A DNA stretch of 35,809 nucleotides from Chitinispirillaceae bacterium. GTDB lineage: Bacteria > Fibrobacterota > Chitinivibrionia > Chitinivibrionales > Chitinispirillaceae. This document shows, one piece after another, positions 18,299 to 26,123 of the stretch. Under the pieces are notes generated by a model. It made no database searches. It saw only the letters and a program-made list of their open reading frames with translations, and was not told the origin of the DNA. The position numbers and the translations under genes are program-made. The stretch spans positions 1 to 35,809 of the forward strand of contig JAFGNB010000138.1 in the NCBI GenBank assembly GCA_016927235.1. Direction: 5' to 3'. Each line of letters opens with the position of its first letter. Positions within the stretch are counted from its first letter, which is position 1.

Positions 18299-19845
18299 TA
18301 GCGCTGCGCGCATTCACGCTTTTTTGCTTGGCACTCGCGATTCTTTGCGGTCCGCATACCGGTTTACTCCCGCATGATGCGAGGGACGAGGGCAGGGCGG
18401 CGCGCATTTCCCCCGATTATTCGGGAATCACGCTGCCGTCGAACATCGCCCCGCTCAATTTCCGGATCAGCGAAAGCGGCGACCGTTTCCTGGTGAGCAT
18501 TTCTTCAGCGCATGGAAAGCCGATCATCATCGCCTGCCGGGACGGCGACATCCGTATTCCGGAAAAAAAATGGCGCGGCTTACTTGTGAATAATCGCGGG
18601 GAACGGCTCACTATCGACGTTTTTTCCCGGGAGCGCGGAAAACCGTGGCGTCGTTACACCCCCCTCATAAACCGGATTGCGAAGGAACCGATCGATCCGT
18701 ACATGACCTACCGTTCCCTTCATTTTCTCTATAACTATTCGAGCGACCTGCGCATTCACGAGCGTCACCTGGAGTCTTTCAGGGAGAAGACGCTGCTTTC
18801 GACCAGGAATTTCTATTGGGGGTGCGTCAATTGTCATACGCCTGAGAGCAACGATCCACGGCAGACCGTGCTGCATACCCGGAGCAATGCGTACGGAAGC
18901 GCAACCATCATCGCGAGGGACGGCGCCCTGAGAAAAATCAATGCGAAACTCGGGTATACCGCCTGGCGGCCGGGCGGCAGCCACATCGCTTTCTCGACCA
19001 GCCGAGTGCGTCAGTGCTTTCATTCGACCGGAAAGAATCCCATCGACGACTACGACCTCTCCTCCGAACTGTTCGTCTACGACGTCGGAAAGGAAACCAT
19101 CATCGATATCCCGGAGCTCTGTGATGAAGGGCTTATTCAGAGCTGGCCCGCATGGTCGCCCGACGGAACGTTTCTTTACTTCTGCCGGGGCCCGGTCCTG
19201 TGGACCGATTTCAACGAGGTGCCGCCCGACCGTTTCGAAGAACTGAAGTGCAGCCTGCTGCGCGCACAATGGAACGATGCTGCGAACACGATCGGCGCTC
19301 TCGACACCGTCCTTTCGGCGGACTCGGCCGGCCTCTCCATAACCCAGCCGCGCGTGTCGCCCGACGGGCGGTTCATTCTCTTCTGCATGCATGCGTACGG
19401 TCCCTACCCGGTCACCCAACGCACCAGCGATCTGTACCTTCTCGATCTTGAAACCCTCGCATACCGGCGGCTGGACGTTTCGAGCGACGAATCCGAATCG
19501 TGGCACGGATGGTCGAAAAACGGTCGGTGGATCGTATTCTCGTCAAAACGCAACAGCGGCATTTTCACGCGCCTCTATTTCGCTCACATCGATTCACTCG
19601 GGTTCACCTCGAAGCCGTTCGTTCTTCCGCAGAAGGATCCCGGCTTTTACCAATCGTATATCCGTTGTTTCAACGTGCCTGAACTGGCGATCGCGGCCGT
19701 GCCCTATACTGAACGGAAATTGATCGACGCCATCCGGTCGCCGAAGGCGATTCAGGCGACGATTCCCCGGAAACGGAGCGTCCCGGAAATAAAGGTTGAT
19801 CCCTCGTCGGAGTGGGGGGCGCCTCCTGTTGGCGGAGGTGAATGA
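18295..19845 (+). CDS. PD40/TolB-like propeller protein with a CxxCH haem-type motif
   Basis: This 516-residue protein has an N-terminal signal (residues 1-25). A short beta domain follows, then the segment NFYWGCVNCHTPE, with Cys177, Cys180 and His181 in the arrangement of a c-type haem site. Next is a run of propeller blades carrying PD40 phrases: GYTAWRPGGSHIAFST, QSWPAWSPDGTFLYFCRG, ITQPRVSPDGRFILFCMHAY, WHGWSKNGRWIVFSSKR. The end is soluble and proline/serine-rich. Only one CxxCH is present, and no distal methionine can be assigned. The protein is presumably periplasmic, and haem attachment would need a Ccm-type system not seen here. Its start overlaps the membrane protein by four bases. 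PD40 proteins commonly scaffold envelope complexes; the electron-transfer reading is inference. Confidence 0.68.
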   Translation: MIALRAFTLFCLALAILCGPHTGLLPHDARDEGRAARISPDYSGITLPSNIAPLNFRISESGDRFLVSISSAHGKPIIIACRDGDIRIPEKKWRGLLVNNRGERLTIDVFSRERGKPWRRYTPLINRIAKEPIDPYMTYRSLHFLYNYSSDLRIHERHLESFREKTLLSTRNFYWGCVNCHTPESNDPRQTVLHTRSNAYGSATIIARDGALRKINAKLGYTAWRPGGSHIAFSTSRVRQCFHSTGKNPIDDYDLSSELFVYDVGKETIIDIPELCDEGLIQSWPAWSPDGTFLYFCRGPVLWTDFNEVPPDRFEELKCSLLRAQWNDAANTIGALDTVLSADSAGLSITQPRVSPDGRFILFCMHAYGPYPVTQRTSDLYLLDLETLAYRRLDVSSDESESWHGWSKNGRWIVFSSKRNSGIFTRLYFAHIDSLGFTSKPFVLPQKDPGFYQSYIRCFNVPELAIAAVPYTERKLIDAIRSPKAIQATIPRKRSVPEIKVDPSSEWGAPPVGGGE

Positions 19846-20045
19846 TTGGGCGCAGGGCGCGGCGATGGCTTTTCCCGATTACGACATTCTTTTCCGGCGT
19901 ATTTTCGGCGGCCCTGAAGAGCGGTAATAGTTATCTTTCCCGATTCAGAAATCCGATAATGACAAGCGCCGCACATCCGCCAACCACCGCTATTTTTCCA
20001 CTCAGGTCGAGTGAGCCTGCAGTAAACGCGAAGTTGCAATTGTAA
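19842..20045 (+). CDS. Possible small or truncated membrane-targeted ORF
   Basis: The ATG at 19842 overlaps the PD40 gene stop by four bases (ATGA) and is preceded by GGAGG at close spacing (about 3 bases). This is just what a translationally coupled third gene would look like. The 67-residue product begins with basic residues and a hydrophobic stretch (WLFPITTFFSGVFSAAL). The second half is read antisense to the 3' end of the YedE-like gene and has no protein character. It is either a short membrane peptide or the surviving N-terminus of a gene whose body was lost when the oppositely oriented segment arrived. The evidence is weak. Confidence 0.22.
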   Translation: MIGRRARRWLFPITTFFSGVFSAALKSGNSYLSRFRNPIMTSAAHPPTTAIFPLRSSEPAVNAKLQL

Positions 20046-20974
20046 GCGATCGCCGCACCCGCGGTTATTCCCGCGACGGTTATCGCGCTGTCACCGTTTC
20101 CCTGCGACGCCATTATGAGCTGACGGAACGGACATCCGCCGAGAAAGGTCGATGCCATTCCTACCAGGCATAATGCCAGGAAACTCCATAGAACATCGGC
20201 GGATCCTATGATATGCACGCCGAAATGGGCCTGGCCCAGCACCATATTCGTCGCCAGCGCTGAGAACACGAGAAAAAAGAATCCCGTAAGCAACGTCATA
20301 TCGCCGATAAGAAAAAAATTCCTGAACCCGCCTATAAAGCAGAGCTTGCTCCTCTGGCCTGCGATTCCGATCAGGGTGCCGGCGGCGAGTGAAGCGATGA
20401 GCGGGGCATGCCGTTGGTTCGAAAGCGTGATGAAAACAGGTTGCGTCAGCAGGAAAAGGAAAAATATCACGAAAACCGTATGAAATACCGTGCCGTTGAT
20501 TTTCGTGGTCGGCGCCGATTTACCGAGTGTAAATCCCTTCACGAGGAAGACCGTTCCGATGCCGACGCCCGCGATCAGTCCGGCAAGTCCGGCTATGGCG
20601 GACGGATCCCCTCCGGCAAGTCTGAGGCCTGTCCTCATGGGACAGCCGACAAAGGCGAAAACGCCGAAAGAGAGCAGAATGCCGAGAAAAAAGCGCACCA
20701 CCGTCGACGATCCCCCGGTGGGACTGAAGTCCTTTTTAACCAGTGCCGTAGCACCCGCAGCCAGTACAATGGCGGCGAGCTCGGGACGCAGATAGCTGAA
20801 TTCAACAATCTGGTGCAGTCCCAAGGAACCGGCGATATCGCGGCAGAAACAGGCGATGGAAATGCCGCCGTCTATGGGATTGCCGAGTCTGGTAAGAAGC
20901 GCCGATCCTGCGCCGGCAACGGCACCGGCGCCGGCGGCCCATGCGGCATCTTGGTAAACGACCCTGCAACGCAT
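19931..20974 (-). CDS. yedE: YedE-like selenium/sulfur-compound membrane transporter
   Basis: This 347-residue, Gly/Ala-rich polytopic protein has about ten hydrophobic helices. It carries the duplicated signature of the YeeE/YedE (sulfur transport, PF04143) superfamily: FVGCPMRTG at Cys111 and LGGCPFRQL at Cys281, plus GQRSKLCFIGGFRNF around Cys212. The combination resembles the selenium-metabolism YedE/FdhT subgroup (TIGR04112) more than the short YeeE proteins. The start is clear, with GGGAGG five bases before the ATG. The gene begins 18 bases after the stop of the SurA-like lipoprotein, so the two form an operon. No selD, selA, yedF or selenoprotein gene is visible in the window, so the transported species (selenium compound, thiosulfate or other) is inferred from the family only. 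Confidence 0.8.
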   Translation of the reverse strand: MRCRVVYQDAAWAAGAGAVAGAGSALLTRLGNPIDGGISIACFCRDIAGSLGLHQIVEFSYLRPELAAIVLAAGATALVKKDFSPTGGSSTVVRFFLGILLSFGVFAFVGCPMRTGLRLAGGDPSAIAGLAGLIAGVGIGTVFLVKGFTLGKSAPTTKINGTVFHTVFVIFFLFLLTQPVFITLSNQRHAPLIASLAAGTLIGIAGQRSKLCFIGGFRNFFLIGDMTLLTGFFFLVFSALATNMVLGQAHFGVHIIGSADVLWSFLALCLVGMASTFLGGCPFRQLIMASQGNGDSAITVAGITAGAAIAYNCNFAFTAGSLDLSGKIAVVGGCAALVIIGFLNRER

Positions 20975-20992
20975 TACTACCTCCCTGACCTA

Positions 20993-22552
20993 TCAATTAC
21001 CGACTGTTACTGCGCGCCGGGGACTGCAGTGGTTCCGTGCCCCCGAGCGGATATTTTCGATACCGGGAAACGGTTGGCCGAGATACTGCATCAATATTTT
21101 CGCGTCCTGCGCTTGTGTACAGCGGATGCCGCTTTTCAGTAGCCAAGTATAATTAATTTTTGCCATTTCAGGCAAATGCAGGCATTTATCATAGATAAAG
21201 CCGATTCGAAACATGAAATCGCATTGTTCATCCCTCGTCGTCGTGTTTACAAGTATGCGACGGTAGATTTTAATCGCATTGCTGCAATCCTCTTCACCCT
21301 CTTCCGCTTGTATGGCGGCACGTTTAATCCACGCCTTATTCCCTTCTGCGGTAAAGGGATAATACTCCGTCAGGAGGGAATAGATGCCCCTGGCTTGTTC
21401 GATTTTTCCGCTTTCGTACAATGAATCGGCGCTTCTGAGCAGTGCCGAGGGATTCTGTATACGTCCGTCGGACCAGTAATCCGGTTGGAAAAAATGCACG
21501 CCTCTTTTCAAGCGAAGCTGAAAAATCAGGCTGTCGAGCTTCAGGGAAAATTGACGAGCGAATAAGCGATGCAAAAATTCACTGAACTTCGCGGAATCCG
21601 GCGTAATGCCCGGGCGCACAGACACATCCCAATAGCCATACAAGGCCATTGCAGTATCTATCATTATCATGGCTTTGATTGACGGCGTAAGCCGATCCGA
21701 AATAATTTTGCGGGATAATTCAATCTTTTCCGCCCATTTAAGGATTCTTGTTACATGAGGATCTGCGGCGTAGCCGATGGATTGAGCTTTTTCATTGAAA
21801 AGCTTCCATTCCAAAAGCCTGGGATAGAACAAATCCGGTTCTTTGGAAAAAACATCCCGCTGTTGTGGGGGAAGCCATGAAAGAACGATGGAAATTTCCC
21901 TTGCATGTTTCTTTTTCCAATCCTGTTCCGGTGTGGGGGTAAATGATTTCCCGAATTTTTCCCGATAATATTTTTCCCGGAAATACGCAAGATATTCCGT
22001 TTCTTTGAACATTTCAAACAGCTTTGGATGGCGAAAATCCAACATCCCGGAATCGGGCGTAAAGGTGCTTAAAAACAACGTGTCAGCAACGCGCTCCCTG
22101 ATCGAATCGAAAGGAAGGGCAACCATTGTCGAATATTTTTTTTCGCTGAATTTTACTCTGTGGCGTAAATAAAAATCCTTTAACTCTTTATCGGAATATC
22201 CGCAACTGCGCTGCAGGATATCATGGGCAAAGAGCTGAGAGATATAATATTTTTTTTTCAGGCGCCATTCTTTACTATGCGGGAAAAAAAACGATTCCCG
22301 GCTCCAGCGGACCGATTGACAAAGCAGCTCCGTCCGTATAAGCGCGGATATTACATCGGTGCTTGCAGTTCCGTAGTCGTTTTTGTGGGAGGGGGCCCAT
22401 AAGGCAGCAGCGGCAAATTCTTCTGCATCCTGCCGATATATCGTTGCACTGCCGATTTCGGCAAGCGGGACCTTCGCGCGTTCTCTGGTGCCGCATTGGC
22501 ACATTGCAATAATGATGCAACAAAGAATTCCGTGTTTAAAAAAAGAATTCAT
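20993..22552 (-). CDS. Exported SurA-N-like/TPR protein, probable lipoprotein
   Basis: I placed the start at the ATG at 22552, because GGAAG lies six bases upstream and the N-terminus (MNSFFKHGILCCIIIAMCQCG) is then a typical export signal. The frame is open for 26 more codons upstream. The 519-residue product carries several Cys near the cleavage region (11, 12, 18, 20), and the lipobox is not canonical. The stretch LAEIGSATIYRQDAEEFA resembles the start of SurA/PpiC-type chaperones, and a charged helical middle follows (ELKDFYLRHRVKFSEKKY). No complete parvulin domain is evident. Residues ~390-500 look like TPR pairs (LLRSADSLYESGKIEQARGIYSLLTEYYP, NAIKIYRRILVNTTTRDEQCDFMFRIGFIYDK). A periplasmic folding or assembly role is likely but not proven. 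It shares an operon with the YedE-like gene and is AT-richer than region 1. Confidence 0.6.
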   Translation of the reverse strand: MNSFFKHGILCCIIIAMCQCGTRERAKVPLAEIGSATIYRQDAEEFAAAALWAPSHKNDYGTASTDVISALIRTELLCQSVRWSRESFFFPHSKEWRLKKKYYISQLFAHDILQRSCGYSDKELKDFYLRHRVKFSEKKYSTMVALPFDSIRERVADTLFLSTFTPDSGMLDFRHPKLFEMFKETEYLAYFREKYYREKFGKSFTPTPEQDWKKKHAREISIVLSWLPPQQRDVFSKEPDLFYPRLLEWKLFNEKAQSIGYAADPHVTRILKWAEKIELSRKIISDRLTPSIKAMIMIDTAMALYGYWDVSVRPGITPDSAKFSEFLHRLFARQFSLKLDSLIFQLRLKRGVHFFQPDYWSDGRIQNPSALLRSADSLYESGKIEQARGIYSLLTEYYPFTAEGNKAWIKRAAIQAEEGEEDCSNAIKIYRRILVNTTTRDEQCDFMFRIGFIYDKCLHLPEMAKINYTWLLKSGIRCTQAQDAKILMQYLGQPFPGIENIRSGARNHCSPRRAVTVGN

Positions 22553-22584
22553 GGAAAACTTCCGAAGGGATTGTAAAACGCAGA

Positions 22585-22610
22585 GGAACGATTCTTGAGG
22601 GAATCGTTCC
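22585..22610 (-). terminator. Perfect hairpin downstream of the GH43 gene
   Basis: GGAACGATTC and GAATCGTTCC form a perfect 10-bp stem with a 6-base loop, 33 bases after the GH43 stop and 33 before the start of the SurA-like gene, all on the same strand. No run of T follows directly on the minus strand (only CTCTGCGTTTT). It could be a weak or partial terminator, a processing or stability element, or an operator. Confidence 0.45.
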
Positions 22611-22642
22611 GTAATGATCTCTATAGCCAAAGCGTAAAGTCG

Positions 22643-24373
22643 TTAAAAGATGAACGGTATCCGTGCCGTCTTATCGCCACTCTTCGCAACTAGTACATAG
22701 GACCCCTGGGCAACGGTAGCGGGATTCAACGATACCTCCACGCTATTCGGGGTTAGATACCGTGTAACGATGCCTTCGACCTTTCGCCCGCGCATGGTGA
22801 AAAGGGCGATGGCCAGCTTCGGAGATAGTTTTGTTATGACAAAGTGGAAAATGTTTTTATTGAGCCGCTTATACGACAACCCGGGAATGCCCTCGCAATT
22901 CGAGTTGTTCTTAGACACGGAAACGATCGGCGGGATAAACTTTACCCAGTTAACGTTAAATTGGCTGGAGGCGGTCGTTTTAAATACACAGGCAATGTTC
23001 TGTACTCCGGAATCGGCTTTTGAAACAGTCCAATTTCGGGTGGTCAATGTCTGCCATGTCGTAAGGCTGCCGGTGCTGGAGATATCGATGGTTCCAAGCA
23101 GCTTTCCGGTATTGGAGCCAAGATGAAATTCTATGGAACCTCCGCTACTTTTCGAGGCGACACGTACGTTTACTCCGGCCGGGCCATTGCTATCGAAATG
23201 CACCTTATCATACCGGACCCACCCATTATTAGTTATGCTGGAAACCATCCAGCCGGAAGGTTCGCCGCCGCCTGCAATGGTGACTGATGCACCGCTAATA
23301 GCCGATCGACGGTCGATTTGAATTGAATCCTCATACGCCTCCGGAATACCAATGCCCCGCCATGTTTTTTCAATAGTTGGAATGGATCCATCCGCATTAA
23401 ATTCAAAATTTTCCGCGCATGTTACTCTTTTGAAACCGGTGGTGAGTGATCCGCCCAAGTCTTCTCCACCATTGTGCCAAAAAATGACCCATTGATTATT
23501 ATAAAAAAAGACACCCGGATGCATTGTCGCGCTCGACCCTCCGTTCTGTTTCATAATCTGGCCTTTAAAGGCATACTTCTGGTCCATGATGTTTGAATTG
23601 GTCGAATAGGAGAATACTTCCCTGCCGACGTTTCCTTGTACCCAATCGGCATAGATGAGATACCAGAGATTATTTCTTTTTAATAACCACGTGCCTTCTT
23701 TATAGGTCCCTTGGGATGCGCCAAGAACGGATTTCAAGTTGATTTTAGGACCGGTCACATCGGTACCGTCATCTTTAAGCTCACTGATGAAAACATCGTT
23801 GGGAGTAAAATCAACCTGATTCCACACCAGATAGCGTTTACCCGATCCTCCATCACCCGTATCGAAAGCGACATAAGGGTCTAATGCACGCTCGGTGCAT
23901 CCGGCCATGTAATTTGCATCGGCGGTGAAGGGACCGGTTGGCGAATTCGCCGTGGCATGTCCCATACGAAACAGGCCGCTTCTATCGGTTTCGGGGAAGT
24001 ACAGGTGATGTTTACCGCCGAAGTAGCAGCAATGCGGCGCCCAAAGCCGCTTTGCTTTGCTGCACCAAGGGATATTCGCCTCGCTCAACGCGACGCCTTC
24101 ATCTTTCCAGTGGTAAAGATCAGTCGTAGAGTAACAGTGAATCACACTGATGTCGAGATTTCCATTTCCGACCATGTCTTCGGTACAATAGAGATACATT
24201 ACACCTTCAAAAACGTTTGGTTGCGGGTCTGACGTTCCGATATTTTTCGGCACAATCTGATTATCGGCATAAACGTAAAAAGAAGAAACAGCCGCAGTCA
24301 CAAACGTAGTAATGGCAGTTTTCACAATACGTCCACGCACGTTTAACCCTTTACCTTTCACCTTTTGTTCCAT
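22643..24373 (-). CDS. GH43-CBM6 arabinanase/xylosidase-type enzyme, secreted
   Basis: The start at 24373 has AGGGA eight bases upstream and yields a signal peptide of ~36 residues (ending YVYA), giving 576 residues. The frame is open for 22 more codons upstream without a ribosome site. The five-bladed GH43 propeller shows the catalytic trio: Asp49 in TSDPQPNVF (base), Asp165 in ALDPYVAF (pKa modulator) and Glu226 in YKEGTWLL (acid). WAPHCCYFGGKHHLYF is also typical of the family. From ~350 a CBM6-type carbohydrate-binding domain follows (SSITNNGWVRYDKVHF, VNVRVASKSSGGSIEFHLG, TASSQFNVNWVKF). The end is a sorting-type tail (LAIALFTMRGRKV, QGSYVLVAKSGDK). GH43 enzymes release arabinose or xylose from arabinan or arabinoxylan. 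It follows the outer-membrane barrel gene by 94 bases and is AT-richer than the + strand glycosidases. Confidence 0.88.
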   Translation of the reverse strand: MEQKVKGKGLNVRGRIVKTAITTFVTAAVSSFYVYADNQIVPKNIGTSDPQPNVFEGVMYLYCTEDMVGNGNLDISVIHCYSTTDLYHWKDEGVALSEANIPWCSKAKRLWAPHCCYFGGKHHLYFPETDRSGLFRMGHATANSPTGPFTADANYMAGCTERALDPYVAFDTGDGGSGKRYLVWNQVDFTPNDVFISELKDDGTDVTGPKINLKSVLGASQGTYKEGTWLLKRNNLWYLIYADWVQGNVGREVFSYSTNSNIMDQKYAFKGQIMKQNGGSSATMHPGVFFYNNQWVIFWHNGGEDLGGSLTTGFKRVTCAENFEFNADGSIPTIEKTWRGIGIPEAYEDSIQIDRRSAISGASVTIAGGGEPSGWMVSSITNNGWVRYDKVHFDSNGPAGVNVRVASKSSGGSIEFHLGSNTGKLLGTIDISSTGSLTTWQTLTTRNWTVSKADSGVQNIACVFKTTASSQFNVNWVKFIPPIVSVSKNNSNCEGIPGLSYKRLNKNIFHFVITKLSPKLAIALFTMRGRKVEGIVTRYLTPNSVEVSLNPATVAQGSYVLVAKSGDKTARIPFIF

Positions 24374-24467
24374 AATCTTATTCCCTTTTGGTTGGAATGA
24401 GTGTGTATTACTTCCATCTCGTTTATCTTCATTTTTCATTATGGCTCAAACAAGTGCAACAATAGAA

Positions 24468-25883
24468 TTAAAAATGACAACCCAGCTTGAGCATCCAGTA
24501 CCAATGGTTATTCTTCACCAGAGCTTCCTCTCTATCGATATTCGGAGAGAGCGTAGAGGTTGTTCTGATATGATCTCTGGCCGCCTGGGCGGTAATCGTG
24601 AATTTATTTAATAGTGTACGTTTAACATAACAGGACCATTTCCATTTATAGTTTTTTTCATATTTTTCATTCGTGTATGAAGCCGTATCCGTCGATCCAT
24701 CGGTATACGGTTGGTTGGGAATCGGGAAATAGGGTTGAAACGTACTTGTCGTGGGAATGGGGACCGCATTTACATATTTTTTCCCAAAGTACTCGACTTC
24801 GAATGATAGCACATCTAGCAGTTTGAATGTAGGAACATTGAAACCTAACAGGAGAGGTAATTTTTCGATCACCTTTTCATAGCCATAGTCATTGATATGA
24901 CTGTTATTCTGCGAATTTAAATTTGGAGTAGAATCGGCCGGATAACTTTTTATACCGAGAATTATCGCTTCCGCGTAAAGTTTGAAATCTTCTTTTCCTA
25001 AAATATCCCATCCAAGCAGTGGTTTGGGATCAAAACAAATTCTTCCCATAATCTTGGTGCCGGCATAGGTGTACCATAAGGTGTCGGTTTTCAGCTCGTC
25101 ATCTTTCGAGAAATAGTAGCTGGGCGACGGATTGGATGAGTTCGGGTAAATTCTTGGTGAAGTAAGTTCGTCGTTCGCGGAAAAAACGCGAAACAATTGT
25201 ATTCCCGCTCCGATGTCCAACGCTTTTCCGGCAATTTGCAAATCGGTAATATACGTGAGGGAAAAATCATTAAACGGTTTAAGGTAAAGCTCTGAAGTTA
25301 AAAGCAAATCGTTATGCCAGATATCGGCGAGACGGTTGCTGAGCTGCAATCCCGCCAATTGGGCGTTGGCTTGATCGAAGCCGTTCGTATTGATATAGGC
25401 GGGGTAGCACCCCGTCCGAAACATATACTCACCGAGGTTTCGAACCTCCGGATTGTATTTATAGGGAAAAAGGCCGATGCCGATTGCAAGCAATGATTTG
25501 TCAATATCCGGACTGGCATTGATCGTCATGTAGGCGCTATCCAGGAAAAAATCGATATTTGGCGTTGTAGTGTTCTGACTCGGCATTCTGGTTAACAGTT
25601 CAGGAAACGTATTGTATGAAAGGCTTGCCGCTATTCCAATATGAAGGTGTAATCGAGGGTGCACCGAACCGGACATGCCGAACCCCAGAAGGTTTTTCTG
25701 GAGCCATAAATGGTCATAATTGCGCGATAAATATTTAAAAGAAACGAACTGCCCGACTTCCATGGAAGCAAAACCTCTGAAGTGCAGCTCCATATTTTCA
25801 CCGAAGGCATGGCATACGTTTTTTACAAATACAATCGACAGGCCGATGCAAACGACTTTAGCGACTAACCATTTCCTCAACAT
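24468..25883 (-). CDS. Putative outer-membrane beta-barrel protein
   Basis: This 471-residue protein has a signal peptide (residues 1-26, ending NVCHA). It is rich in aromatic residues and alternating strands (ELHFRGFASMEVGQFVSF, LHLHIGIAASLSYN, SLLAIGIGLFPYKYNP, FKLYAEAIILGIKSY, DVLSFEVEYFGKKYV, WKWSCYVKRTLLNKFTITAQAA), and it ends ...NHWYWMLKLGCHF with a C-terminal Phe. No family is recognised. It could be a porin, a carbohydrate channel or a surface anchor. It precedes the GH43 gene on the same strand and probably shares its transcript, which would suit uptake or display of glycan products. A frameshifted remnant of a close paralogue lies at 29073-29317 on the opposite strand. Its leader (25884-25960) is very AT-rich and probably holds the promoter, but I could not fix the -10 and -35 boxes. 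Confidence 0.65.
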   Translation of the reverse strand: MLRKWLVAKVVCIGLSIVFVKNVCHAFGENMELHFRGFASMEVGQFVSFKYLSRNYDHLWLQKNLLGFGMSGSVHPRLHLHIGIAASLSYNTFPELLTRMPSQNTTTPNIDFFLDSAYMTINASPDIDKSLLAIGIGLFPYKYNPEVRNLGEYMFRTGCYPAYINTNGFDQANAQLAGLQLSNRLADIWHNDLLLTSELYLKPFNDFSLTYITDLQIAGKALDIGAGIQLFRVFSANDELTSPRIYPNSSNPSPSYYFSKDDELKTDTLWYTYAGTKIMGRICFDPKPLLGWDILGKEDFKLYAEAIILGIKSYPADSTPNLNSQNNSHINDYGYEKVIEKLPLLLGFNVPTFKLLDVLSFEVEYFGKKYVNAVPIPTTSTFQPYFPIPNQPYTDGSTDTASYTNEKYEKNYKWKWSCYVKRTLLNKFTITAQAARDHIRTTSTLSPNIDREEALVKNNHWYWMLKLGCHF

Positions 25884-26123
25884 TATAGATATCGCTCTTT
25901 CTAAATAAGATATAATGAATTAGTAAATAAAATAATAAAACCCTGGGTGGAACTTCAATATCGCGCGACAGCGGCAGGCCTGAATCCCGCTTCACGCCAA
26001 TGTTTTCAGAATAATCTTCTCCTGCGACAGCCATGTTCGTTTCTTTCATTTTTATGGTTTTTCAACCTGTTTTCATCGTGGCCTGAATCGATTGACTGTT
26101 GCGTGTGGTCCGGACGCACCCGA

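Noticed and set aside
20408-21142. 244-codon + strand frame over the YedE-like gene
   Set aside because: Its composition is low-complexity charged residues, typical of antisense to a Gly/Ala-rich membrane protein. YedE is unambiguous.
25858-26049. 63-codon minus-strand frame upstream of the barrel gene
   Set aside because: No ribosome site, overlaps the barrel start by 26 bases, and its second half is AT-run translation. The 240-base gap at 25884-26123 otherwise shows only AT-rich leader sequence.
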